A stretch of DNA of 24,631 bases from Rickettsiales bacterium. Its GTDB lineage: Bacteria > Pseudomonadota > Alphaproteobacteria > Rickettsiales > UBA1997. Below the pieces are notes generated by a model that had not been told where the DNA came from, searched no databases, and saw only the letters and a list, made by a program, of their open reading frames with translations. How positions within the stretch are numbered: the stretch's first letter is position 1; each line of letters begins with the position of its first letter. The stretch lies in the NCBI GenBank assembly GCA_031289855.1, contig JAITOR010000004.1:1-24631 (forward strand). Reading direction: 5' to 3'. The position numbers and the translations under genes are program-made. Positions 16,575 through 24,038 of this stretch are shown here, piece by piece.

Positions 16575-16604
16575 ATTATACACATTTCATATATCATTTG
16601 TCAA
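16575..16604 (-). promoter_or_regulatory. mltB promoter, near-consensus, predicting a leaderless mRNA
   Basis: Minus strand TTGACA (16604-16599), 18-bp spacer, TATAAT (16580-16575): both hexamers perfect. Only 8 bases separate the -10 box from the ATG at 16566, so transcription should begin at or within about two bases of the start codon. There is no Shine-Dalgarno sequence. Confidence 0.7.
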
Positions 16605-16615
16605 TAAATTTTATT

Positions 16616-16644
16616 TTGACATAATGCATTTTATTTTATATAAT
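16616..16644 (+). promoter_or_regulatory. rdgB promoter, perfect consensus, predicting a leaderless mRNA
   Basis: TTGACA (16616-16621), 17-bp spacer, TATAAT (16639-16644): a perfect sigma-70 type promoter with ideal spacing. The ATG at 16653 comes 8 bases after the -10 box and no Shine-Dalgarno sequence exists. It diverges from the equally strong mltB promoter; the two -35 boxes are only 11 bp apart. Confidence 0.75.
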
Positions 16645-16652
16645 CATACCAT

Positions 16653-17309
<657 letters not shown>

Positions 17310-17325
17310 TACTATTAACAAATAA

Positions 17326-17354
17326 ATTGTATATTGTTATTAATAACATGTCAA
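17326..17354 (-). promoter_or_regulatory. Initiator tRNA promoter
   Basis: Minus strand TTGACA (17354-17349), 17-bp spacer, TACAAT (17331-17326), 16 bases before the mature 5' end. The spacer contains a perfect 14-bp palindrome, TGTTATTAATAACA (17335-17348), which may be chance in such AT-rich DNA or a binding site. Confidence 0.65.
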
Positions 17355-17387
17355 ATTTATTTTTATATCATTTTTAATAAATATGTA

Positions 17388-17415
17388 TTGACAAATAAAT
17401 ATTTAATAATACTAT
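17388..17415 (+). promoter_or_regulatory. Putative promoter of the DsbA-like gene
   Basis: Perfect -35 TTGACA (17388-17393), 16-bp spacer, TACTAT (17410-17415). The start would be near 17422, about 26 bases before the ATG at 17448. A TATAAT also occurs at 17426-17431 but has no good -35 partner. Confidence 0.45.
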
Positions 17416-17447
17416 GAAAAATAGTTATAATAAAATTGGTATATTAA

Positions 17448-18230
17448 ATGTCTTTTAAAGATGAAATAAAAAATTCTACTGCATTGCAAATTGCATATGC
17501 TTTATTGGTGGTATCAATAGTTTTAAATGTTGTGATACTTGTAACAAATTGTATTTCGAAATCCTCTAATAGAGGCGGACAAGGAGATCTTGCTTCTTGG
17601 GTAAATGATAATCCACAAGTAATTCTTGATTCAGTAAACAATTATGTAAGAAAAATGCAAGACGATCAACAGGGACAACAAATATCAGCAGCAAAAGAAA
17701 ATATTAAGAAATACAAAGATGAATTGTTAAAATCAAAAGGACAAGGTGTAATTAATGCGAAAGGTAAAAAAGTTATAGTTGAATTTTTTGATTATGATTG
17801 TCCTTATTGCAGAATGGCAGCAAAAAATACAAAAGAATTGCTTGCCAAAAGAAAAGATATCAAGTTAATTTTAAAACCATTAGTAATTCATGATTCAGCA
17901 AGAAAAGCGACTGAAATTGGTTTAGCGATTTCTAAGAACTATCCTGCTAAATTTGAAGCATACTATGAAGGAATAATGGTGGATCAACAAGGTCAATCAA
18001 GTGCTTTAATTAAAAGTGCTGTGGAAAAAGCAGGTTTAAATTATGCTGATGTTGAAAAATTATTAGAAAAGGATAAATCAGCCATTAATGAGCTAATTTC
18101 AGAAGCAAGAGATAACGCTAGTAAAGTTAATGTAAACGGAACTCCTAGTTTCATAGTATTTAATAGTGAGGGTGAATTAATACCTGGTGCTGTGGATGCC
18201 AATACATTAGAACAAACAATAGATAGATAG
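17448..18230 (+). CDS. Membrane-anchored DsbA/Com1-like thiol oxidoreductase
   Basis: 260 residues. One membrane helix (about 14-33) anchors a periplasmic domain. A helical linker (50-100) leads into a thioredoxin fold with FFDYDCPYC (C118-P-Y-C121) and the cis-proline loop NGTPSF (P233). This layout matches the ScsC/Com1/BdbD-type DsbA proteins of alphaproteobacteria. CPYC is compatible with either oxidase or isomerase function; no DsbB is in the window. The helix has no obvious signal-peptidase site, so it probably stays as an anchor. A strong hairpin terminator follows 36 bp after the stop. Candidate substrates nearby cannot be named: the PEtN transferase, for one, has no cysteines in its periplasmic domain. 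Confidence 0.85.
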   Translation: MSFKDEIKNSTALQIAYALLVVSIVLNVVILVTNCISKSSNRGGQGDLASWVNDNPQVILDSVNNYVRKMQDDQQGQQISAAKENIKKYKDELLKSKGQGVINAKGKKVIVEFFDYDCPYCRMAAKNTKELLAKRKDIKLILKPLVIHDSARKATEIGLAISKNYPAKFEAYYEGIMVDQQGQSSALIKSAVEKAGLNYADVEKLLEKDKSAINELISEARDNASKVNVNGTPSFIVFNSEGELIPGAVDANTLEQTIDR

Positions 18231-18266
18231 TTTTTACATTCAAAAAAATACACAAAAATCGATGTC

Positions 18267-18295
18267 AAATAAGGTGATAAATATCACCTTATTTT
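18267..18295. terminator. Intrinsic terminator after the DsbA-like gene
   Basis: AAATAAGGTGATA (18267-18279) and TATCACCTTATTT (18282-18294) are perfect complements, in practice a 12-bp stem with a 4-nt loop flanked by A and T runs. It lies 36 bp past the stop codon at 18230 and before the next promoter. Confidence 0.8.
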
Positions 18296-18331
18296 GATAA
18301 AATTAACTTTTGATATTTAATGCTTTTTTAT

Positions 18332-18359
18332 TTGATTTTTTAAAACAACCATATACAAT
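18332..18359 (+). promoter_or_regulatory. Promoter of the small lipoprotein-ctpA operon, predicting a leaderless mRNA
   Basis: TTGATT (18332-18337), 16-bp spacer, TACAAT (18354-18359). Six bases separate the -10 box from the ATG at 18366, so transcription should start on the start codon. No ribosome site is present. Confidence 0.55.
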
Positions 18360-18365
18360 AAAAAT

Positions 18366-18512
18366 ATGAGAAAATATTTACTTTTTTTGTTAGTTTTTGT
18401 TATATTTCAGTCCTGCACCGCAAATAGAATAATTGAGGTTAAAAGCCCGTGTGTTTCAACTGATGATGGCCCTTGCGGTCCAAGAAAACCAGTCAATACT
18501 TGGATGAGTTAA
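18366..18512 (+). CDS. Small lipoprotein (48 residues)
   Basis: The reading frame encodes a signal sequence (MRKYLLFLLVFVIFQSC) with a lipobox-like FQSC, so Cys17 would be lipidated, followed by a short polar tail with EVKSPCVSTDDGPCGPRKPVNTW. Short lipoproteins ending in a SPCV...GPCGP-(K/R)-PV-N-W pattern exist in Rickettsiales as far as I recall, but I cannot name the family with certainty. The gene is too short for common length cut-offs. It starts 6 bases after a -10 box and its stop is 2 bases before the ctpA ATG, so the pair is probably one transcript. The function is unknown; an envelope role beside the protease is inferred from context only. Confidence 0.75.
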   Translation: MRKYLLFLLVFVIFQSCTANRIIEVKSPCVSTDDGPCGPRKPVNTWMS

Positions 18513-18514
18513 AT

Positions 18515-19798
18515 ATGAATAAAAAGTTTTTGTCACTATTTTTGGTCGTTGTTGCTTCAAATTGTTTATCTCAACCCATAAAACAAGATTATGCATTCGT
18601 TTATGGAGAAATTGCAAAATTAGTAAAAGGAAATTATGTGGAAGAAATTGAAGAGCAAAAATTTTTTGATGCTTCATTGAACGGTATGTTGTCATCACTG
18701 GACCCCCATTCCGCATATTTTACAAAAGATGAATATGAACAACTTAAAAGTGATACTGATGGTGAATTTAGTGGCCTTGGAATTGAAGTTATGATGGATA
18801 ACCAAATGGTTAAAGTTGTATCTCCAATCGATGATACACCAGCATTCAAGGCGGGCGTTAAGGCGGGAGATTATATTAGCGAAATTAACGATAAAAGTGT
18901 TGTGGGATTAAGTCTGTTGGAATGTGTAAAAATGATGAGAGGGAAAGATGCAAAAGACAGAGGTGAAGTTAAATTGATTATTTTGAGAAAAGGTGAACAA
19001 GAACCTTTGGAAATAAAAATAAAAAGAGATTTGATTAAAACAAAATCTGTAAAAGCAAGAATGGAGGGGAAAATTGCCTATATGAGAATTTCAAGTTTTA
19101 CAGCTCTAACCCAAAGTGAATTTTTGAAAGAGTTTAAAAAAATTGAAACGGAAATTGGAAAAAGTAATTTAAAAGGGTTAGTGCTTGATTTAAGGAATAA
19201 TCCTGGTGGTTTGTTAGATACCGCAAATTCAATATCTGATTTATTCTTAAATAAAGGACAAAAAATTGTTAGTATAAAAGGAAAAAATGGAGGTCTAATA
19301 AAAGAATACAAAGATATTAAAAATGAAGAGTTAATTCCAAATGTACCGATGGCAGTATTAATAAATGAAGGATCTGCTTCGGCAAGTGAAATTGTGGCTG
19401 GTGCATTACAAGATAATAAAAGGGCAATAATTATAGGAACAAAATCATTTGGTAAAGGATCAGTGCAGAGTGTAATTCCTTTGAATAATGGAAGCGCAAT
19501 TAAACTTACGATAGCAAAATACTACACTCCAAATGATGTATCTATACAAGCAACGGGAATTACACCAGATATTGAAGTAAAATTGGCAAAATTGGAGGAA
19601 ATCAATGTTGATAAATGGACAAGAAAAGAATCTTCTTTGAAGGGACATTTAGCAAGTGAAAAAGATAATGAGTTAGTGAAAAAGGAATTAGAAAAACAAT
19701 TAAAAACTGGTAACGAAAGCATGTATAATAAGGATTATCAATTGGCAAGGGCAATAGATTTATTGTTGGGAATAAGTTTTTTTGGAAAATCGAATTAG
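18515..19798 (+). CDS. ctpA: C-terminal processing peptidase (S41 family)
   Basis: 427 residues from the ATG at 18515; an upstream in-frame TTG at 18473 lies inside the lipoprotein gene and would hide the signal peptide, so it is rejected. Signal peptide 1 to about 19, PDZ domain about 85-170 (GLGIEV; FKAGVKAGDYI), then the S41 catalytic core with LRNNPGG (227-232), the nucleophile S289 in GSASASEI and the general base K314 in SFGKGS, exactly 25 residues apart as in known CtpA proteins. Periplasmic serine protease that trims proteins at their C-terminus and often controls peptidoglycan hydrolases or PBPs. Cotranscribed with the small lipoprotein. Confidence 0.95.
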   Translation: MNKKFLSLFLVVVASNCLSQPIKQDYAFVYGEIAKLVKGNYVEEIEEQKFFDASLNGMLSSLDPHSAYFTKDEYEQLKSDTDGEFSGLGIEVMMDNQMVKVVSPIDDTPAFKAGVKAGDYISEINDKSVVGLSLLECVKMMRGKDAKDRGEVKLIILRKGEQEPLEIKIKRDLIKTKSVKARMEGKIAYMRISSFTALTQSEFLKEFKKIETEIGKSNLKGLVLDLRNNPGGLLDTANSISDLFLNKGQKIVSIKGKNGGLIKEYKDIKNEELIPNVPMAVLINEGSASASEIVAGALQDNKRAIIIGTKSFGKGSVQSVIPLNNGSAIKLTIAKYYTPNDVSIQATGITPDIEVKLAKLEEINVDKWTRKESSLKGHLASEKDNELVKKELEKQLKTGNESMYNKDYQLARAIDLLLGISFFGKSN

Positions 19799-19963
19799 AT
19801 TGTTTGTCTTTTATTTTTTTATTATTTAATCTTTTTTACATTCTTTAATTTATATAATATTAGATAAATTAAAAAGATAAATTAAAAGATATATGATATA
19901 TTTAATAATTATTATATAATAAGATATATACTGATTATCAACAACAACATAAACATATAAATA

Positions 19964-20214
19964 ATTAATTGAAAAAACATATTTAACTGGGTGATAAAAA
20001 CAATAATTATAATTATATAATAACCTTTATTCAATAAATTAAATATGTTATTTAATAAATAAATAAATAGGTTGTAAAGATATGTTATGAATTTGTATTG
20101 TGAATTTGTATTGTAAAACTATATAGTGAAACTATATTGTGAATTTGTATTGTGAAGCACTATGTAATCATCCTCCTTCGGGGGGAGGATGGTGATTACA
20201 TAGTGCTTTACTAT
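19964..20214 (+). repeat. Dispersed repeat, copy 2
   Basis: Same orientation and same order of blocks as 197-488: ATTAATTGAAAAAACATATT, TTCAATAAATTAAATA, AATAGGTTGTAAAGATATGT, 13-bp units (20103-20154) and the hairpin. It is about 40 bp shorter because it lacks an A-rich insert and one 13-bp unit. Just upstream (19939-19963) there is CAACAACAAC-ATAAACATA, a single unexpanded equivalent of the 10-bp array seen at 1-190. The two copies delimit 19.5 kb as direct repeats. Confidence 0.9.
20155..20208 (+). terminator. GC-rich hairpin with UUCG tip, copy 2
   Basis: Identical to the hairpin at 429-482 apart from one base (GGATGG for GGAGGG on the 3' side). The outer 16-bp stem AAGCACTATGTAATCA/TGATTACATAGTGCTT is unchanged, as is TCCTCC-TTCG-GGGGGA. 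It stands 357 bp after ctpA, too far to be its normal terminator, though it could stop any read-through. Confidence 0.6.
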
Positions 20215-20396
20215 GTATATTGTATATGTAATTAAATGTATTTGTGTATATTTATATAATAATATATAATGATGTAAATTTGAAATAAAAACAAAAAACA
20301 ATTATAATAATTAATATTTATTTTTTTTTATATACTTCCATACTTTACACTTATGATGTATAATATAAATAATATTAACAATATAGGAGTATAATT

Positions 20397-20450
20397 GTGA
20401 AAAAAATAAAAATAAATATAAAATTAAATAGATTATTAGCATATGGATAA
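20397..20450 (+). CDS. Possible leader peptide (17 residues) upstream of DUF389 gene
   Basis: A GTG-started frame (MKKIKINIKLNRLLAYG) has a strong GGAG at 20386-20389 with 7-base spacing and a perfect TATAAT at 20359-20364 upstream. The peptide is short and basic. A second frame (ATG 20443, 23 codons) overlaps its end and runs into the DUF389 start. It may be a leader peptide, the remnant of a degraded gene, or a chance frame. The good ribosome site in a window where few genes have one is the reason for listing it. Confidence 0.3.
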   Translation: MKKIKINIKLNRLLAYG

Positions 20451-20460
20451 AAAAGATAAT

Positions 20461-20488
20461 TTGATTTATAAATATTTTTTTCTATCAT
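20461..20488 (+). promoter_or_regulatory. Promoter of DUF389-atpA-coaB operon, predicting a leaderless mRNA
   Basis: TTGATT (20461-20466), 16-bp spacer, TATCAT (20483-20488), 7 bases before the ATG at 20496. The layout equals that of the lipoprotein promoter (TTGATT, 16 bp, 6 bases to ATG). There is no Shine-Dalgarno site before this ATG. Confidence 0.5.
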
Positions 20489-20495
20489 ATTCTTT

Positions 20496-21527
20496 ATGTC
20501 ATACAGAATTATAGAAACAATTATTTCGCAGGAATTCAACGAAAAACTTGAAAAGTTTAGAGAAAAACCCGAAATTGTTACATCTTGGACCATTCCAGTG
20601 TATGAAAACAACAAGATTAAATATAGTTTTATAGTAGAAAATAATGCAACAGAATTAATTGTTGATTCCCTTTCAAAACTTTTGAAAATTAGTAGAGAAA
20701 TAAACAACAAGGAGGATTTGGAATATATTATTACTATATCCAACGTTGATAGCATGGTACCGCAAATAACTAAAAAAAATGAAAATAATGTTCATAAGTT
20801 TAGAATTGTGGATAGAGTAAGCGTCAATGAAATTTCTGAAAACTTAAAAAGTGGCATGGATGTTCATTTGAATTTTTTTCTAAATACGATATGTGCTTTG
20901 ATTGTGGCCTGCATTAGCATTGTAATGAGTGATAAATCTATATTAGTGGCCGCTGCCACAATTTCTCCTGCATTTGGACCATTGGCAAACTATGCTTTTT
21001 TATTAGCCACTTGTGATGCATCAAAAATTAAAAATGTATTAAAAGCGATTTTTATCAATATTGTGTTGTCCATATTGTCTGCCTATATATTTGGAAATTT
21101 CCTCTACTTTACAAATAGATACGGATATTATTTAAGTAATATTAGAGTTTTTACTGAAGAAGCACAATTGAGTGTTTATACATTTCTATTGGCATCAATA
21201 AGTGGATTTTCCGCTGGATTAGCTATAACATCTGGTATTTCAACACTTATGTCATCATTTATGCTTAGCATTTCATTAGTACCTGTATACACATTAATTG
21301 GACTTAATTTATCAGTAGGTTATTATGATAAGGTTGATGATTTATTATTATTGCTTTTTAGCAATATTTTATTCATCATATTGAGTGGATTTTTTGTTTT
21401 TTATATTAAAAAAATTAGACCAAGAACAAGGGCAGCAATTATAACAAAAAAATGGCTATACCCAGTTAATTTAGCGATTCTTTGTTTGTTTATTTATTTA
21501 TTTATAAAAGTAAAGTATGGAATTTAA
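20496..21527 (+). CDS. DUF389 family membrane protein
   Basis: 343 residues. An N-terminal soluble domain (1 to about 120) precedes about seven membrane helices (near 127-144, 149-171, 181-205, 226-249, 252-274, 283-304, 321-338). The junction LKSGMDVHLNFFLNT and the segment ILVAAATISPAFGPLANYAFLLA correspond to the DUF389 core, where a xxIAPxxGP motif is typical; here it reads TISPAFGP. The function of this family is unknown; some annotations call it a hydrophobic-domain or transporter-like protein. The last 11 bp overlap the start of the ATP synthase alpha gene, implying translational coupling. Confidence 0.75.
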   Translation: MSYRIIETIISQEFNEKLEKFREKPEIVTSWTIPVYENNKIKYSFIVENNATELIVDSLSKLLKISREINNKEDLEYIITISNVDSMVPQITKKNENNVHKFRIVDRVSVNEISENLKSGMDVHLNFFLNTICALIVACISIVMSDKSILVAAATISPAFGPLANYAFLLATCDASKIKNVLKAIFINIVLSILSAYIFGNFLYFTNRYGYYLSNIRVFTEEAQLSVYTFLLASISGFSAGLAITSGISTLMSSFMLSISLVPVYTLIGLNLSVGYYDKVDDLLLLLFSNILFIILSGFFVFYIKKIRPRTRAAIITKKWLYPVNLAILCLFIYLFIKVKYGI

Positions 21528-22986
21528 AGAAAAAGTTTTAAGCAAGTTGAATGATATTACAACTAATTTTATTGAAAGAGAAGTTGGTGAAATAACAATG
21601 ATTGAAAATTCAATAGTTGTGGCGAAAGGAATTGAAAGAATTTCCTACAATGAAAAGGTTGTAATTAAAAATAAATATTTGGGTTATGTGGCTGGTATTG
21701 AAAAAAATTGTGTGAAAATCGTTATACTTGACAACACAAATGACATAAAGGTTGGTGATGAAGTTAGGCGAACCAATGACACTTTATGGACCACTGTGGG
21801 GGAAAGTTTGATTGGAAGAGTTGTGGATGGAATGGGAAGACCGCTTGATGATTTGGAGTTAAATGCCTTTGATTATTTGCAAATTGAAAGAGATGCAAAA
21901 GGTATACTGGAGCGAAGCGAAGTAAATACACCACTTGAAACCGGTATAAAGGTTATAGACTCTTTAATTCCAATAGGAAAAGGACAAAGAGAATTAATTT
22001 TGGGCGACAGACAAACTGGTAAAACTTCAATTGCCATTGATGCCATTTTAAATCAAAAAGATAAAAATGTGATTTGTATTTATTGCTCCATAGGACAAAG
22101 AGACGATTCAATTGTTCGTGTTATTGATATTTTTAAAAAACATGGTGCAATGGATTACACGATTATCGTAAATGCCAGTCCCGCAAGCACTCCAGGAATG
22201 CAATGTATAACACCATTTTCAGCCACTTCAATGGCAGAATATTTTTGTAATTACGGAAAGGATGTATTGATTGTATATGACGATTTGACAAAACATGCAA
22301 GGGCCTATAGGGAAATATCATTACTATTGGAAAAAACACCAGGCAGAGAAGCATTTCCGGGCGATATATTCTATTTACATGCAAGACTATTGGAAAGAAG
22401 TGTAAAATTGCTTAATGGTGGTTCCATAACTTCGTTACCGATTATTGAAACTGAAGGAGAAAATATGTCAGCATATATTCCAACCAATGTAATTTCAATC
22501 ACTGATGGTCAATTGTATTTATCACCAGCCCTGTTTTCAAAAGGCAATTTACCAGCAATTGATATTGGTAAATCTGTATCAAGAGTGGGTAGTAAAGCGC
22601 AATTCAAAGCATTAAAACAAGTGGCCGGTAAAATAGAAATGGAGTATTCTCAATTTGAAGAATTAGAAATGTTTTCAAAATTTTCCACAAAACTTGATAA
22701 TAAAACACAAAAAATCATAAATAAAGGCAAATTGATAAGAGAAATTTTGAAACAAGATAGATTTTGCACTTTAGCTATTGCAGAACAAGTTGCGATTTTT
22801 ATGTCTTTAAACAAAGGAGTTTTTGACAATATAGATAAAAACCAACTTAATGAAGTAATAGAAAGAATTATAGATACATTGAAGCAAGATGATTTTAAAT
22901 TAATGATAAAAAAAATAAAAGATAATAAAGAAATTTCGGAGGAAACGATTACAAAGTTTACGAATAAAATAAAGGAAATGTTATGA
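21517..22986 (+). CDS. atpA: F1 ATP synthase alpha subunit, N-ATPase (alternate) type, isolated from other atp genes
   Basis: 489 residues. N-terminal beta-barrel (about 20-90), nucleotide-binding domain with P-loop GDRQTGKT (163-170), Walker B VLIVYDD (250-256), arginine finger R356 in GKSVSRVGS, and a helical C-terminus. The Gln in the P-loop marks the non-catalytic alpha subunit. The block LSPALFSKGNLPAIDIGKSV and YSQFEELEMFSKF match the alternate F1Fo (N-ATPase) alpha pattern better than the ordinary one (LFYKGIRPAINVGLSV). Yet no other ATP synthase gene is nearby: DUF389 overlaps it upstream by 11 bp and coaB downstream by 4 bp. It may be the only alpha subunit of this organism, having drifted, or a second copy; the sequence alone cannot decide. 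All key residues are intact. Confidence 0.88.
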   Translation: MEFKEKVLSKLNDITTNFIEREVGEITMIENSIVVAKGIERISYNEKVVIKNKYLGYVAGIEKNCVKIVILDNTNDIKVGDEVRRTNDTLWTTVGESLIGRVVDGMGRPLDDLELNAFDYLQIERDAKGILERSEVNTPLETGIKVIDSLIPIGKGQRELILGDRQTGKTSIAIDAILNQKDKNVICIYCSIGQRDDSIVRVIDIFKKHGAMDYTIIVNASPASTPGMQCITPFSATSMAEYFCNYGKDVLIVYDDLTKHARAYREISLLLEKTPGREAFPGDIFYLHARLLERSVKLLNGGSITSLPIIETEGENMSAYIPTNVISITDGQLYLSPALFSKGNLPAIDIGKSVSRVGSKAQFKALKQVAGKIEMEYSQFEELEMFSKFSTKLDNKTQKIINKGKLIREILKQDRFCTLAIAEQVAIFMSLNKGVFDNIDKNQLNEVIERIIDTLKQDDFKLMIKKIKDNKEISEETITKFTNKIKEML

Positions 22987-23645
22987 AGGTATTAGTTACT
23001 GCAGGTCCAACTTACGAACCAATTGACCCAGTTCGTTTTATAGGTAATCGCTCATCTGGTAAACAAGGGATTGCAATCGCAACCGCTTTTGCAAAAGCAG
23101 AATGGGATGTGTATTTAATTGCAGGAGTAATAAATGATGGATTGCTTCAAAATTTGCATAAAAATATAAACGTTTATAATGTACAGACGGCAAGAGAAAT
23201 GCTTGATGAATGTTTGAAGCATATTGATGTGGATGTTGCAGTGCATAATGCAGCCGTGAGTGACTATCGACCGGAAAAAGTTTTTGATAACAAAATTAAA
23301 AAAGAAGAAGGTTTTTCATTTAGTGATATAAAATTTGTTGAAAACCCTGATATATTATCCACCTTTGGGCATCATTTAAATAGACCGAAAGTTGTAATTG
23401 GATTTGCCGCTGAAACGAATAATTTGGTTGAAAATGCAAAAAAGAAATTAAGTAAAAAGAATGCAGATTTTATTATGGTGAATGATGTTTCCAATGGAAA
23501 GGGATTTGGAAAAGATGTGAACAAAGTGTATATTGTAAGTAAAGATAGCGTAGAAGAAACGAAAGAGATGGATAAAGGGCTAATTGGAGAAAAAGTTGTG
23601 GAAGTTGTTAACGAATACATTATACATGATTATAAAAGTCGTTAG
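22983..23645 (+). CDS. coaB: Phosphopantothenate--cysteine ligase domain as a separate protein
   Basis: 220 residues equal to the C-terminal CoaB half of the usual CoaBC (Dfp) fusion. Motifs: VTAGPTYEPIDPVRFIGNRSSG (4-25), HNAAVSDYRP (88-97), KIKK (103-106; the conserved Lys), FVENPDIL and IGFAAET, then ADFIMVNDVS and a GFG turn near 174-176. It joins cysteine to 4'-phosphopantothenate on the way to coenzyme A. The flavin-dependent decarboxylase half (CoaC) is missing and must be encoded elsewhere if the pathway is complete. The start overlaps the atpA stop as ATGA, so the two are translationally coupled. Confidence 0.92.
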   Translation: MKVLVTAGPTYEPIDPVRFIGNRSSGKQGIAIATAFAKAEWDVYLIAGVINDGLLQNLHKNINVYNVQTAREMLDECLKHIDVDVAVHNAAVSDYRPEKVFDNKIKKEEGFSFSDIKFVENPDILSTFGHHLNRPKVVIGFAAETNNLVENAKKKLSKKNADFIMVNDVSNGKGFGKDVNKVYIVSKDSVEETKEMDKGLIGEKVVEVVNEYIIHDYKSR

Positions 23646-23759
23646 TGTGACAATATAGCATTGGTTATGAAAGGAGAAAAAGAAAACTCCCCCCTACTTA
23701 TCTCCAACAAATATTATCACACTCTTCATTTTCTTTCTTTAATCACATTTTTCTCCTTT
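23645..23759 (+). other. Overlapping inverted repeats in the coaB 3' region
   Basis: GTGTGACAATAT (23645-23656) is complementary to ATATTATCACAC (23711-23722), 11 of 12 pairs. Within it GGAG (23673-23676) can pair with CTCC (23687-23690 or 23702-23705). The same GGAG region, AAAGGAGAAAAA (23670-23681), is also a perfect 12-bp complement of TTTTTCTCCTTT (23748-23759), outside the first stem. The two folds compete or form a pseudoknot. A short frame (ATG 23667, 36 codons) runs through but is not convincing as a gene. Confidence 0.4.
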
Positions 23760-23822
23760 TATTATGTATGTAAATAATTATACCACAAATAAATAATTGA
23801 GGAAGTATAAAGATGAAAATTA

Positions 23823-23846
23823 TTATTTATTTTATAAAATAAATAA
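23823..23846. repeat. 24-bp perfect palindrome
   Basis: A fully self-complementary A/T stretch centred between 23834 and 23835 (core TTTTATAAAA). It lies between the coaB 3' inverted repeats and the terminator at 23860. Such a length is only marginally above chance in DNA this AT-rich. Confidence 0.5.
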
Positions 23847-23859
23847 AGTAATTAAAAAG

Positions 23860-23890
23860 AAATCACCATTTTTTTTAAATGGTGATTTTT
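23860..23890. terminator. Intrinsic terminator between coaB and the outer-membrane gene
   Basis: AAATCACCATTT (23860-23871) and AAATGGTGATTT (23877-23888) form a perfect 12-bp stem with a five-T loop, followed by T's. It would stop the DUF389-atpA-coaB transcript about 215 bp after coaB, and on the other strand is preceded by a similar A/T run. Confidence 0.8.
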
Positions 23891-23987
23891 TATTCCAAAT
23901 ACTGATGCAAAATTAATATTACACTATGCCTATATTTTTATTTTTAAGCCACATTTTTTATTTATGGGGCGTATGTTTCCGAAAAAT

Positions 23988-24016
23988 TTGACAAAAAAAA
24001 ACAGCATCATAATAAA
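23988..24016 (+). promoter_or_regulatory. Putative promoter of the terminal outer-membrane gene
   Basis: Perfect -35 TTGACA (23988-23993) followed at 17 bp by AATAAA (24011-24016), a weak -10 box; CATAAT (24008-24013) is better but only 14 bp away. The distance to the ATG at 24039 is compatible with either. Confidence 0.35.
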
Positions 24017-24038
24017 GTGTTAATAAATAAAGTAATTT

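Larger units (their letters stand above)
19799..20495. other. Gene-poor stretch holding dispersed repeat copy 2
   Basis: 19799-19963 is AT-rich with no recognisable gene or clear terminator. 19964-20214 is the second dispersed repeat. 20215-20396 is again AT-rich, with a TATAAT box (20359-20364) before a GGAG site. Two very short reading frames (20397-20450 and 20443-20514) fill the last part up to the DUF389 gene. Confidence 0.6.

Noticed and set aside
18473..18514. TTG start for ctpA, 14 codons earlier
   Set aside because: It lies in the lipoprotein gene and would put a charged segment before the signal peptide; the ATG at 18515 follows the lipoprotein stop by 2 bases.
20375..20755. 126-codon minus-strand ORF opposite the DUF389 start
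   Set aside because: It mirrors the conserved DUF389 frame, has no ribosome site and encodes an unremarkable hydrophobic string.
23667..23777. 36-codon ORF in the coaB 3' region
   Set aside because: No ribosome site, composition follows the inverted repeats, no recognisable protein; RNA structure explains the segment better.
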